A stretch of 64,000 nucleotides of DNA from JACRLW01 sp050181465 (GTDB lineage Bacteria; Planctomycetota; UBA1135; UBA2386), in the NCBI GenBank assembly GCA_050181465.1, contig JBFXDD010000005.1, forward strand, positions 62,001 to 126,000, read 5' to 3'. The notes below the pieces were generated by a model. It was not told the DNA's origin, ran no database searches, and saw only the letters and a list, made by a program, of their open reading frames with translations. Shown piece after piece: positions 45,832 through 54,246 of this stretch. The position numbers and the translations under genes are program-made. Numbering within the stretch: position 1 is the first letter of the stretch; each line of letters opens with the position of its first letter.

Positions 45832-47733
45832 ATGCGAAATCTCCCCGCGTTTCTCCGCACCGCGCTGATGGCGTTCCTGGTCCTGTGCTCGAGCCCCACG
45901 CTCGCGGCGCAGACCGATCCCGCCACGCTCCAGGCCGAAGTCACTCGGCGATTCGAGGACCTGCACGAGCGGATGCGCAAGCTCCAGATCGTGAAGGCTG
46001 CGACCGCACCGGACGAGAGCGCACTCCTGGAGTCGGGCAACCGCTTCATCGAGGAACGATCACTGCGAACGGGTCTCGACGAGGCGCGCGCTTTGATGGC
46101 AGCTCAGCGTTGGGATGAGGCTCTGCAGCGCCTCGAAGCCGTTCAGACCGACCTGCAGCGGTTGCTCGACGTGTTGCTCGCCCGTCAGCTCGACGTCGAC
46201 AAACTGTTGGCTGAGATCAAGCGGCTCGAGAACCTGAAGAACCAGGTCGACAAGCTCATCACCGAGCAACGGTCGGAGAAGAACGAATCGGCTGAGGCCG
46301 AGGCTGACCAACAACGAGTGAAGGATCTCGAGGCAGCCAAGGCCGAGATCGCCGCTCTGCTCGAGACGCAACGCGAGACGCGCGCTCAGACCGAACAGCA
46401 AGGACTTGCCGCCAAGCCGGAAGCCGCTGCCGCGCTGAGCGACAAGCAGGCCGAATTGGAGAAGAAGACCGCCGAGCTGGGCGACAAGCTCGAGAAGCTC
46501 GATGCGGACGCGAAGGGTCGGGAGTCGGCAGACAAGCCTGCGGACGAGTCCCCGAAAGAGCCGACGGAGCCAAAGGAGCCATCGAGCAAGCCCGCGGAGG
46601 GTGGTGGGTCCTGCGCGGGCAATTGCAAGGCCGCTGCCGGTGCGATGTCACAGGCGAAGCAGAAGATGCTCGCGAAGACGCCGGAGCGCGCGCTCGCCGA
46701 CATGGACGAGGCCATCCGTCGTCTCGAGGCCGCGAAGAAGCAGATCGAAGACGAACTCAATGAAGCGCAGCGGAAGCTGGAACAGCTCCCCTTCGATGCG
46801 ATGGCGAAGAAGCAGGAGGTGACGCAGATCAAGACCGACAAGCTCGCGGCGGAGATGGAGGAACACGACCAGAACCCCGAGAGCAACCCGGAGAAGAAGA
46901 TCACCCCGGGCAAGCGCAACGTTCAGCAGGCCGTGCCGAGGCAGAAGGCAGCGGCAGGCCAATTGAAGGAATTCGTTCCCGGCAAGGCCAAGCAGGAACA
47001 ACAGGATGCGCAGGAGAAGCTCGAGCAAGCCAAGAAGGAACTCGAGGACGCGTTGACCCAGCTTCGACAGCAGCTTGCCGACGAAGTGTTGCGAGCACTC
47101 GAGGAACGATTCGGGCAGATGCTCGAGAAGCAGCGCGAGTTGTCGGCACGTACCAAGTCGGCGGATCGACTGGCCGGCGCTGCCGTGACCGCCGACGGGC
47201 AGGTACCCGCCGAGGTTCGCACCCGGAGCACTGCGATCGGCCGTGGCGAACACGAGCTGTCCGGCGAGGCCGGTGATGCGCTGAAACTGCTCCAGGAAGA
47301 AGGCACATCGGCCGCATTCCCGCTTCTCGTCGAGATGCTGCGAGACGATCTCACGCAGGTCGGCACCTGGCTGGACGGTGCCCGCACGGGCAGCGCCACC
47401 CAGTCGTTGCAAGCCGACATCGAGCAGACACTCAAGGATCTCATCGACGCGCTTCGGCGGCAGATCGAGATGAACGAAGCCACCGGCCAATGCGGGATGT
47501 GCAACGGTCAGCCGGCGCTCGTGCCGTTCTCGGCCGAACTGAAGTTGATCATGATCAAGCAGAAGCGGGTCAACAAGTCGACCAGCGAGTTCGACCAGAC
47601 GGTCCCCGAAGCTTCGCGCGAGACCGACGCCGCGAAGGCGCGGGCCGAGCAGCTCTCGCGACAGCAGGGCCAGGTCGAAGACCTGATGCGCAAGGTCGCC
47701 CAGAAGCAGGACAAGGACGCCACGGGCCGATGA
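45832..47733 (+). CDS. Exported long coiled-coil protein
   Basis: 633 residues from the ATG at 45832 (signal peptide FLRTALMAFLVLCSSPTLAAQ). The frame extends 142 codons upstream over noncoding text. Most of the protein is charged heptad text predicted as coiled coil, with two low-complexity linkers (ESADKPADESPKEPTEPK and GGGSCAGNCKAA) and two CxxC-like pairs (SCAGNC; CGMC in ATGQCGMCNGQ). No enzyme motif. It overlaps the next gene by 4 nt and is part of the coupled series ending with the protease trio. Confidence 0.78.
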   Translation: MRNLPAFLRTALMAFLVLCSSPTLAAQTDPATLQAEVTRRFEDLHERMRKLQIVKAATAPDESALLESGNRFIEERSLRTGLDEARALMAAQRWDEALQRLEAVQTDLQRLLDVLLARQLDVDKLLAEIKRLENLKNQVDKLITEQRSEKNESAEAEADQQRVKDLEAAKAEIAALLETQRETRAQTEQQGLAAKPEAAAALSDKQAELEKKTAELGDKLEKLDADAKGRESADKPADESPKEPTEPKEPSSKPAEGGGSCAGNCKAAAGAMSQAKQKMLAKTPERALADMDEAIRRLEAAKKQIEDELNEAQRKLEQLPFDAMAKKQEVTQIKTDKLAAEMEEHDQNPESNPEKKITPGKRNVQQAVPRQKAAAGQLKEFVPGKAKQEQQDAQEKLEQAKKELEDALTQLRQQLADEVLRALEERFGQMLEKQRELSARTKSADRLAGAAVTADGQVPAEVRTRSTAIGRGEHELSGEAGDALKLLQEEGTSAAFPLLVEMLRDDLTQVGTWLDGARTGSATQSLQADIEQTLKDLIDALRRQIEMNEATGQCGMCNGQPALVPFSAELKLIMIKQKRVNKSTSEFDQTVPEASRETDAAKARAEQLSRQQGQVEDLMRKVAQKQDKDATGR

Positions 47734-48719
47734 TCGCTCGATTCGCCGCCACTCTCGCCCTCCTGCTGGCCGGTGTTCCGGCCCAGGAGACTTCGGCGAA
47801 TCCCTTTCGCCCATTCGACCGCGCCGCTTTCGAAGCACATGTGACGGGTCTCGGTGCGACGCCGGAGCAACTCGCGCAGTTCGCCACGGCGGTCGTCGAT
47901 GGGTCGGTCGATCTCGCGGCCGACTCGTTGCTTCGTTCTCTCGTTCCAGCCTTGGCCGCGGCCGCGAGCGCGAGTGAGAACGGCGAGCCGAAGGCAGCGC
48001 TCGAACTCGCGAAGCTCGCCGCAGAAACGCAAGATCCGTTCGTGCGCGCGCACGCTCGCTATCACCTGGGTCGCACGATGGTCGACAACGACGATCCGGA
48101 AGCGGCGGCCGAGGTCCTCGCCGACTTCCTCCGCCACGACCGCAATCGCACGCCGCTCGACGCCGAGGTCGCGTTCTTCTTCGCGTCCGCAATGGCGGAC
48201 ATCCCCAACCGCGAGTCTGCGATCGCCGCATTCAGCGACTACCTGGCGCTGTTTCCCGACGCACCGGAGCGATTCCGCGCCGTCGCTGCACAACGCCGTG
48301 CCGAACTCGATGCGCAGTTCGAGAATGCGCTCCATGGTCTCGCCGACGAGATGCAGCGAACTCAGCGCGATCTCAAGAAGTCGAAGACGGGGCAGCCGAC
48401 ACAGGATCGCCAGAAAGAGATCGTCGAGCAGCTCCAGAAGATCATCGAGCAGATGGAGGAGCAGGAGAAGAAGTCGAGCGGCGCGCCGAGCGGTAACGGT
48501 CCCTCGATGAACCCGGCGTCGAAGAGTGCTTTGCCGGAAGGTGCCGGTCGAGTCGGTACGCTGGGTAAGGCACCACCCGCAGGCGATCGGTGGACTCGAG
48601 TGAAGGATCGCGAACGCGACGAGGTGAACGTCGACATCCAAGCGCGGCTGCCCGAGCGATACCGCAAGCTTCTCGAGCAGTACTACGATCGTCTCAGCAA
48701 GCCGAAGGACAAGAAGTGA
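47730..48719 (+). CDS. Exported helical protein with coiled coil
   Basis: 329 residues, start overlapping the previous stop by 4 nt. A signal peptide (FAATLALLLAGVPAQ) precedes TPR-like helices (FVRAHARYHLGRTMVDNDD, AAEVLADFLRHD, AIAAFSDYLALFPDAPERF) and a charged coil (DEMQRTQRDLKKSKTGQ, EIVEQLQKIIEQMEEQEKK). It ends in a segment RLPERYRKLLEQYYDRLSK that is typical of the C-terminus of planctomycete proteins that accompany coiled-coil partners. The stop overlaps the next GTG start by 4 nt. Confidence 0.75.
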   Translation: MIARFAATLALLLAGVPAQETSANPFRPFDRAAFEAHVTGLGATPEQLAQFATAVVDGSVDLAADSLLRSLVPALAAAASASENGEPKAALELAKLAAETQDPFVRAHARYHLGRTMVDNDDPEAAAEVLADFLRHDRNRTPLDAEVAFFFASAMADIPNRESAIAAFSDYLALFPDAPERFRAVAAQRRAELDAQFENALHGLADEMQRTQRDLKKSKTGQPTQDRQKEIVEQLQKIIEQMEEQEKKSSGAPSGNGPSMNPASKSALPEGAGRVGTLGKAPPAGDRWTRVKDRERDEVNVDIQARLPERYRKLLEQYYDRLSKPKDKK

Positions 48720-49945
48720 GCTACGTCGGCCGCGGCCTCGGTGCCGCGCTCACCTACGCGGTGGTGGTCGCCCAGGGCCCCATTGTCGCGACTCGGATCG
48801 ATGGGACCACGATCGCAGCGGCCGATCTCGCGAGTGAAGACGGACGCGCAGTGCAGTTCTCCGGCGACGGACCGGATTCCCATCGCATCGGCATCGACGA
48901 ACTCGACTCCATCGCGTTTCGCGATGCCGTCGGCTTCGAACCCCGCCCGTCGAAGGGTCGCGTCTGGTTGAGATCCGGCCCCTCTTGCGAAGCGACACTC
49001 GAAGGCGGCGACGGCGAGGCCGCGCGTCTCGATCTGCCCTTCGCCAAGGACGCCGCCATCACTTGGCGCGCCCTACGTGCACTCACGCTTGCGCCGCTGC
49101 AACCAGACGACGAGGCGGCGTTTCAAGCCGCATTGGATGCTCCACAGACGACCGCCGACGCTCTCTTCGCTCGTGACCGCAACAGCGGGGCGACCACGCG
49201 ATTGAGTGTCGTGGTGCTCGGCATCCGCGATCGCGATCTGATGGTCGACTTCCGCGGCGAGCGACCCGTTCCGCTCGATCAGGTCCTCGCGATCGTGTTC
49301 GGGACCGAGAACGGTGCGGCCCCGCCGTCGCTTCCGCTACCGACCGTGCAAGTCGATCTCCTGCGCGGAAAGCCCAAGGTGAGTGGCAAGGAGACCTGGC
49401 GCGGCCGATTGCTCCGCATCGACTCCTCCGTAGCTCGGGTCGAACTCGCGGAGGGGCCGATCCTGGCTCTACCCATGCCGAGCATCGTCAAGCTGACGGT
49501 GAACTCCTCCAAGGTTCTCTGGCTCGATTCGATCGAACCCACGCGAGTCGACCGAACCGCCGCATTCGACGTCGCGCCGACTTGGATGCGCAACGCCACC
49601 GCCTTCGGGTCCGCACTCCACCTCGCGGAGAGTGTATATGGGCGCGGCCTGTGTCTGCGGCCGCGCACCCGACTCGAGTTCCAGGTTCCGGCCGGTGACT
49701 TCGACCGACTGGAAGCTCTCGTCGGAATCGACGAGCGAAGTGAAGGACCGGCCGATGCGATCGTTCGCGTGAGCCGCGGCGATCAAACGGTGTTCGAGGC
49801 AACGCACATCGATCGAGACGTCGTGCGAAAGCTGCGTGTGCCGGTGAAGAGCGGCGAGACCATCGCGATCGAAGTCGACTTCGGTGACAACTTCGATCTC
49901 GGTGATCACGTGGTGATCGCGAACGCGAGGTTTCTGCGCGGATGA
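48716..49945 (+). CDS. Protein with NPCBM/NEW2 carbohydrate-binding-like domain
   Basis: 409 residues, GTG start within the preceding stop. The N-terminal two thirds are beta-rich strands of the type seen in DUF1583-like or SH3-like arrays (DSIAFRDAVGFE; LDQVLAIVFG). The C-terminal domain (about residues 280-408) has the NPCBM pattern: VAPTWMRNATAFGSALHLAES, GLCLRPRTRLEFQVPAG, LEALVGIDERS and VFEATHI. NPCBM domains bind carbohydrates or form protein surfaces. The N-terminus (RGLGAALTYAVVVAQ) is a weak signal-like stretch. It overlaps the first protease gene by 4 nt, so it is likely produced with the protease trio. Confidence 0.78.
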   Translation: MSYVGRGLGAALTYAVVVAQGPIVATRIDGTTIAAADLASEDGRAVQFSGDGPDSHRIGIDELDSIAFRDAVGFEPRPSKGRVWLRSGPSCEATLEGGDGEAARLDLPFAKDAAITWRALRALTLAPLQPDDEAAFQAALDAPQTTADALFARDRNSGATTRLSVVVLGIRDRDLMVDFRGERPVPLDQVLAIVFGTENGAAPPSLPLPTVQVDLLRGKPKVSGKETWRGRLLRIDSSVARVELAEGPILALPMPSIVKLTVNSSKVLWLDSIEPTRVDRTAAFDVAPTWMRNATAFGSALHLAESVYGRGLCLRPRTRLEFQVPAGDFDRLEALVGIDERSEGPADAIVRVSRGDQTVFEATHIDRDVVRKLRVPVKSGETIAIEVDFGDNFDLGDHVVIANARFLRG

Positions 49946-51606
49946 GGCGTTCCGGGGAAGATCGCGTGTGGGGGGCAGCAAAGCCTCTCGCTTTGCCATG
50001 GGTTCTCGCGTGCAGTGCAACGCTCGCCGCACAGGCTACCGATGCTCTGTTCGACGCCGAGCGTGCGCGCATCGCGATCATGGCCGCCGTGGCTCCGAGC
50101 GTGTGTTCCGTCATGCCGCTCGAAGCCAACGGTGGCGGTTCGGGAGTCGTCTTCGACCCGCACGGCTTCGTGCTCACGAACTTCCATGTCGTCGGGAAGC
50201 CGGACGTGAAGGAGATGAAGATCGGGCTCCCGGACGGCCAGCTCTACCGCGCCGACGTCCTCGGAGTCGACATCGGCTCCGATCTCGCTGTGCTGCTGTT
50301 GCGCCCACGCGAGGATGGCGCGGCGTGGCCGTTCGCCCCGCTCGGCGACAGTGACGCGCTGCTCGTGGGCGAGGAGGTGTTCGCGATGGGCAATCCCTTT
50401 CTGCTCGCGACCGACTTCACCCCCACGACGACCTTCGGCATCGTCTCCGGAACGCATCGCTATCAACCAGGTCAGGGAAATCGCGCACTCGTCTATCCCG
50501 ACTGCATCCAGGTCGATGCACCGGTGAATCCGGGCAACTCCGGTGGACCGCTGTTCAACTTGGCCGGCGAGATCGTCGGCATCAACGGCCGCATCTCCAT
50601 CCAGGATCAGCGCGGTCGCGTGAACGTGGGCGTCGGCTTCGCGATCGCGGCGAATCAGATTCGCAACTTTCTTCCCGACTTGATGGCCGGCCGCTTCGTC
50701 GAACACGGCACCTTGGACATGAACGCGTGGTTCATGGAGCGAAACGGACGCCTCGGAGTGTTCGTACAATCCGTGTTCGCCGACTCGCTGGTCCGCACAC
50801 TCGGTCTCTCGCTAGGCGACGAGATCACTCACTTCTGCGACGTGCCGATCCGCAGCGCGAATCAGCTCGCGACGATGGTCGGCGTCCTGCCGGAGGGTAC
50901 CTGGGTGCGATTGGGATGGCGGCCGTATCGCGACGACGACGCCTTCGGCCCCGAGCAGTCCGCGGAGTTTCGGCTCACGCGGCTCGACACCGGCAGCAGC
51001 AGTGCAGCCGATCGACTCGCCGCTCGCCCGCATCGCGATCTCGCACTCCGCGCTGCGATCGCCGCGATCGCCGACGAACCCGGGACGACCACAGCTCAGC
51101 TCGAGATCCGCTCCGCGGAAGGGCGACGGGTGATCTTGCGTCGAAGCGGCGAGAACCTGCGTATCGACGATGATGCCCGGGCTCTCGTGCTTCGTGCCGA
51201 CGACAGCGCCTTCGCAATCGAGAACGACAATCCGCGCGATGCGAGCGCGGAGGAGTTCGAGAAGCTGCGCCGCATCCGTGCCGGCAACGTGCTGCTACGA
51301 GACGGTCGGGAGCTTCGCGAACTACTTGCGGGCGGGGAGTTCCTCGGCGGCACGATGATCGACCGGCAACCCGCATGGCGCATCGCGATTCCCGGTGACG
51401 GCGAGATCACGGCGTACTTGTTCCTCGACGGCTCGGCTGCCGGGTGCAGCTACCGTGACCCGGTGCAGAAAGCGGTCATCGAGCTTCGCCGACTCGGCGA
51501 CTGGTCGCGCATCGTGAAGTCGGGTGCGCTCGCATCCGACTGGTCGATCGGCGCGACGACACATCCACCGATCGACGACGCGGTGTTCCGGAGACCGACG
51601 CCATGA
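49942..51606 (+). CDS. HtrA-like trypsin-fold serine protease, active triad
   Basis: 554 residues, start overlapping the previous stop by 4 nt. A signal peptide (LALPWVLACSATLAAQ) is followed by a DegP/HtrA-type protease domain with His82 (LTNFHVV), Asp114 (IGSDLAVL) and Ser200 (NPGNSGGPL). A PDZ-like domain (LGVFVQSVFADSLVRTLGLSLGDEI, about residues 250-310) follows, and the last 200 residues are an additional beta-rich region. It should be an active periplasmic or envelope protease. The next two genes are its relatives with altered triads. Confidence 0.88.
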   Translation: MRRSGEDRVWGAAKPLALPWVLACSATLAAQATDALFDAERARIAIMAAVAPSVCSVMPLEANGGGSGVVFDPHGFVLTNFHVVGKPDVKEMKIGLPDGQLYRADVLGVDIGSDLAVLLLRPREDGAAWPFAPLGDSDALLVGEEVFAMGNPFLLATDFTPTTTFGIVSGTHRYQPGQGNRALVYPDCIQVDAPVNPGNSGGPLFNLAGEIVGINGRISIQDQRGRVNVGVGFAIAANQIRNFLPDLMAGRFVEHGTLDMNAWFMERNGRLGVFVQSVFADSLVRTLGLSLGDEITHFCDVPIRSANQLATMVGVLPEGTWVRLGWRPYRDDDAFGPEQSAEFRLTRLDTGSSSAADRLAARPHRDLALRAAIAAIADEPGTTTAQLEIRSAEGRRVILRRSGENLRIDDDARALVLRADDSAFAIENDNPRDASAEEFEKLRRIRAGNVLLRDGRELRELLAGGEFLGGTMIDRQPAWRIAIPGDGEITAYLFLDGSAAGCSYRDPVQKAVIELRRLGDWSRIVKSGALASDWSIGATTHPPIDDAVFRRPTP

Positions 51607-52673
51607 ACTTTGATCGAGCCGTCGCCCGCCTCGTCATCCTGCACCTGACGGTCGGTGTCTGGTCGACAAGTCTCGCGGTGCGCGCACAGGGCAGCGCGTA
51701 CGCGTTCGAGGAACGCCGACCGCGTTCAGCACTCGAGCAGCTCGTGGACGCGAAGATCCGAAGCGTGGTCAAAGTGCACGGCGCGTCCGGGTTGAAGGGT
51801 ATCGATCCGTATGCGAGCGGAGTGATCGTGAGCGCGGAAGGTCACATCCTCACTCTCGATCAGGTGATGATCCAGGCTGGCCAAACGCGCGTGGTTCTCG
51901 CCGACGGCTCGACTCATCTCGCCGAGCTCCTGCCGCCTGAGCCGAGGTTGGGAGTTCGATTGCTCAAGATCGATCCGACTGCACTCAAGGAACCGTTGCT
52001 GCCGCTCGTCCCGGCGAGCGAGGCACCGTCGAATGGCCGAGTCGTGATCTCGATCGGCAATGCGTTCCGACTCGCCGAGTTCTCCGAGAAGATGACGGTC
52101 GTCCAAGGCGTCGTCAGCGGGATCGCGAGCAGCGGTCTGCGCTACAAGGTTTCCGATGTGGACTACGACGGCCGACTGATCCTCACCGACGCACCGAACA
52201 ATCCTGGTCACGGCGGCGGCGCATTGATCACGCTCGACGGCAGCTTCGTCGGACTCAACTCACGCACCGTCGAGTCGACCGAGACCAACACGATCCTGTC
52301 CGCGGCGATTCCGGTCTGCGATCTGCGCTCATATCTCGATCGCTGGGTTCGCGAAATCGTGACGTCTCCCTCGGTCGGTGCCGATCCAACCGCAGAACCC
52401 CGATCCGGCCATCACGGGATCGTGTTGTTCGATCGCGGTGGTCGACGATCGCCGCCGGCCTACATCGACCGCGTGCAGCCGAACTCGCCGGCGGCCGGCA
52501 TCGGACTTCACCGCGACGATCTCATCGTTCGTATCGGTGACCGCGCGATCCGCTCGTGCGCAGAGTTCGAGCGCGAGATGGCGAAGCATCGTGCCGGCGA
52601 GACGGTGCGCATCCTCTACAAGCGCGGCGACAGCGTGCAGCAAGTCGATCTGACGCTAGGGGAGGGCAAGTGA
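51603..52673 (+). CDS. Trypsin-fold pseudoprotease with PDZ domain (1 of 2)
   Basis: 356 residues; signal peptide (LVILHLTVGVWSTSLAVRAQ). The trypsin fold aligns with the protein before it, but all three catalytic residues differ: His82 is Gln87 (ILTLDQVM), Asp114 is Gly117 (PRLGVRLL) and Ser200 is Gly204 (NPGHGGGAL). The surrounding core residues are kept, so the domain should fold but not cleave. A PDZ domain follows (YIDRVQPNSPAAGIGLHRDDLIVRIGD, about residues 285-350). Start overlaps the protease stop by 4 nt. A protein-binding or regulatory role toward the active protease is inferred, not shown. Confidence 0.85.
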   Translation: MNFDRAVARLVILHLTVGVWSTSLAVRAQGSAYAFEERRPRSALEQLVDAKIRSVVKVHGASGLKGIDPYASGVIVSAEGHILTLDQVMIQAGQTRVVLADGSTHLAELLPPEPRLGVRLLKIDPTALKEPLLPLVPASEAPSNGRVVISIGNAFRLAEFSEKMTVVQGVVSGIASSGLRYKVSDVDYDGRLILTDAPNNPGHGGGALITLDGSFVGLNSRTVESTETNTILSAAIPVCDLRSYLDRWVREIVTSPSVGADPTAEPRSGHHGIVLFDRGGRRSPPAYIDRVQPNSPAAGIGLHRDDLIVRIGDRAIRSCAEFEREMAKHRAGETVRILYKRGDSVQQVDLTLGEGK

Positions 52674-54061
52674 TGCCGCGTCAGCTCTCGGTCGCACCGC
52701 TCGCCGTCACCGCGTTGCTGTGCGTCCCGCTCGCCGCTCAGCGTGACCTGGAAGCGCTCGCAGCGCTGGAATCCATCACCGCGAGAGAGGCCGATCGACT
52801 CGCCCCCATGCTGGTCCGCATCGAAACATTCGGTGGCGTGCGCCGCGTGTTGGCCGAGGAGAGCACCCTCGATCGGATCGGCGCCGTGCAGCCGTCGAAG
52901 ATGGATGAGGCGGTGTTGCGCGCACTGCTCGACAAGGCCGACCGTTACGAACTCGATCAGGTCTGGGAAGAGCTGGGGTTGCCGCCTCGCCCGCTGGAGA
53001 AGCCTTTCGAGGTCGAGGAACTTCGTCGACTCGGCGACGCCGAACTCGATCGTCTCTGTCGTAAGTATCAGGTCGGACCGCATGACCCCGCGGCAGCGAA
53101 GGAGGAGGGGAACGAGGGTGCCCCGAAGAACCCGCGACCGGGACTGCTCCAACAGCCCGGCTTCCTGCAAGCCCAGGGCGCTTCGACCGGAATCTTGATC
53201 TCCGCGGACGGCTGGATCGTGACCTCGCGCTTCGCGCTGAACTTCGATCCTTCGACGATCCTCGTCACGCTCGCGGACGGCCGAACATTCACCGCTCGCC
53301 GCGCCGGTGAGGACACGTCGCGCGGCATCGCGCTGCTGCGCATCGACGCAACGGAGCTGCCGCACACCGAGTTCGCTGATCCCTCGGAGGCCCGTGTCGG
53401 CCAACGCGTCATCGTCTTGGGCCGCACCTTCGCATCGAAAGGACGTCCGACCGTGAATCTCGGCATCGTGTCCGCATGCGGCCGAATCTTCGGCCGCGCG
53501 CTGCAGATCGATGCGCTCACGTCCCCGGCGAACTACGGCGGCGCGGTCGTCGACCTCGCGGGTCGGGTACTCGGCGTGGCGGTCCCGCTGTCGCCCTCGG
53601 GGCGCGATGCAGGAGTCGATTGGTACGACTCCGGAATCGGGTTCGCGACGACGGTCGCCGACATCGAGCCGCTGATCATCCGCATGCAGCGCGGCGAAAC
53701 TCTCCACCGCGCATGGCTCGGGGTGAGCCTGGATCAAACCGATCTGGGGCCGGGTGCGGTCGTCGCCGGACTCGCCATCCGCAGCCCGGCATCGCGCGCG
53801 AAGTTGCGCGTCGGTGATCGCGTGCTGGCAGTCGACAACGCTGCGATCCACAACGGATTCACACTGCAGAGCGAACTGGGACGTCGCCTCGCCGGCGACT
53901 CGATCGCCCTGAAACTCCGGCGCGGCGAGACGACGCTGGAGATCACGCTCGAACTGGCCGCCTCACCCCGTGCGGAGCGCACGGAGCGTTCACGAAGTGA
54001 CGAGGTCGGTGAACTGCCGTGGGAGGGTGACCAGCCCAAGGCGGACGGCGAGCGGCGCTGA
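52673..54061 (+). CDS. Trypsin-fold pseudoprotease with PDZ domain (2 of 2)
   Basis: 462 residues from the ATG at 52673 (TGATG overlap with the previous stop, preceded by GGGGAGGG). A signal peptide (APLAVTALLCVPLAAQ) and a helical region of 140 residues (RLAPMLVRIETFGGVRRVL; EVEELRRLGDAELDRLCR) precede the trypsin fold. Here His82 is Phe187 (VTSRFAL), Asp114 is Gly218 (SRGIALL) and Ser200 is Tyr288 (SPANYGGAV), so it cannot use the standard triad. The PDZ domain lies near residues 355-440 (LGVSLDQTDLGPGAVVAGL). Its extra N-terminal helices distinguish it from the preceding copy. Confidence 0.85.
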   Translation: MPRQLSVAPLAVTALLCVPLAAQRDLEALAALESITAREADRLAPMLVRIETFGGVRRVLAEESTLDRIGAVQPSKMDEAVLRALLDKADRYELDQVWEELGLPPRPLEKPFEVEELRRLGDAELDRLCRKYQVGPHDPAAAKEEGNEGAPKNPRPGLLQQPGFLQAQGASTGILISADGWIVTSRFALNFDPSTILVTLADGRTFTARRAGEDTSRGIALLRIDATELPHTEFADPSEARVGQRVIVLGRTFASKGRPTVNLGIVSACGRIFGRALQIDALTSPANYGGAVVDLAGRVLGVAVPLSPSGRDAGVDWYDSGIGFATTVADIEPLIIRMQRGETLHRAWLGVSLDQTDLGPGAVVAGLAIRSPASRAKLRVGDRVLAVDNAAIHNGFTLQSELGRRLAGDSIALKLRRGETTLEITLELAASPRAERTERSRSDEVGELPWEGDQPKADGERR

Positions 54062-54246
54062 CCGCCTCGTCCCGCTCCGAGATCCTCGAAGGCGGCTGGC
54101 ACAGCGGACTCAATTCCTTCGATGGCATGGACTTAGGGGAAATCCGCTCAGGCCGGAGCGGACTCCCCCCTTCGCAAGTTGCGGCGGCGGGCTATCTTCC
54201 CCTCCACGCCCCAGCGCAACGTCGGACGCGCCCAGGAAGTCGCCTC

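Noticed and set aside
53980..54010. CGTTCACGAAGTGACGAG resembling an end of the palindromic element
   Set aside because: Match is short and lies inside a coding sequence without CTAG end or partner arm; treated as chance.
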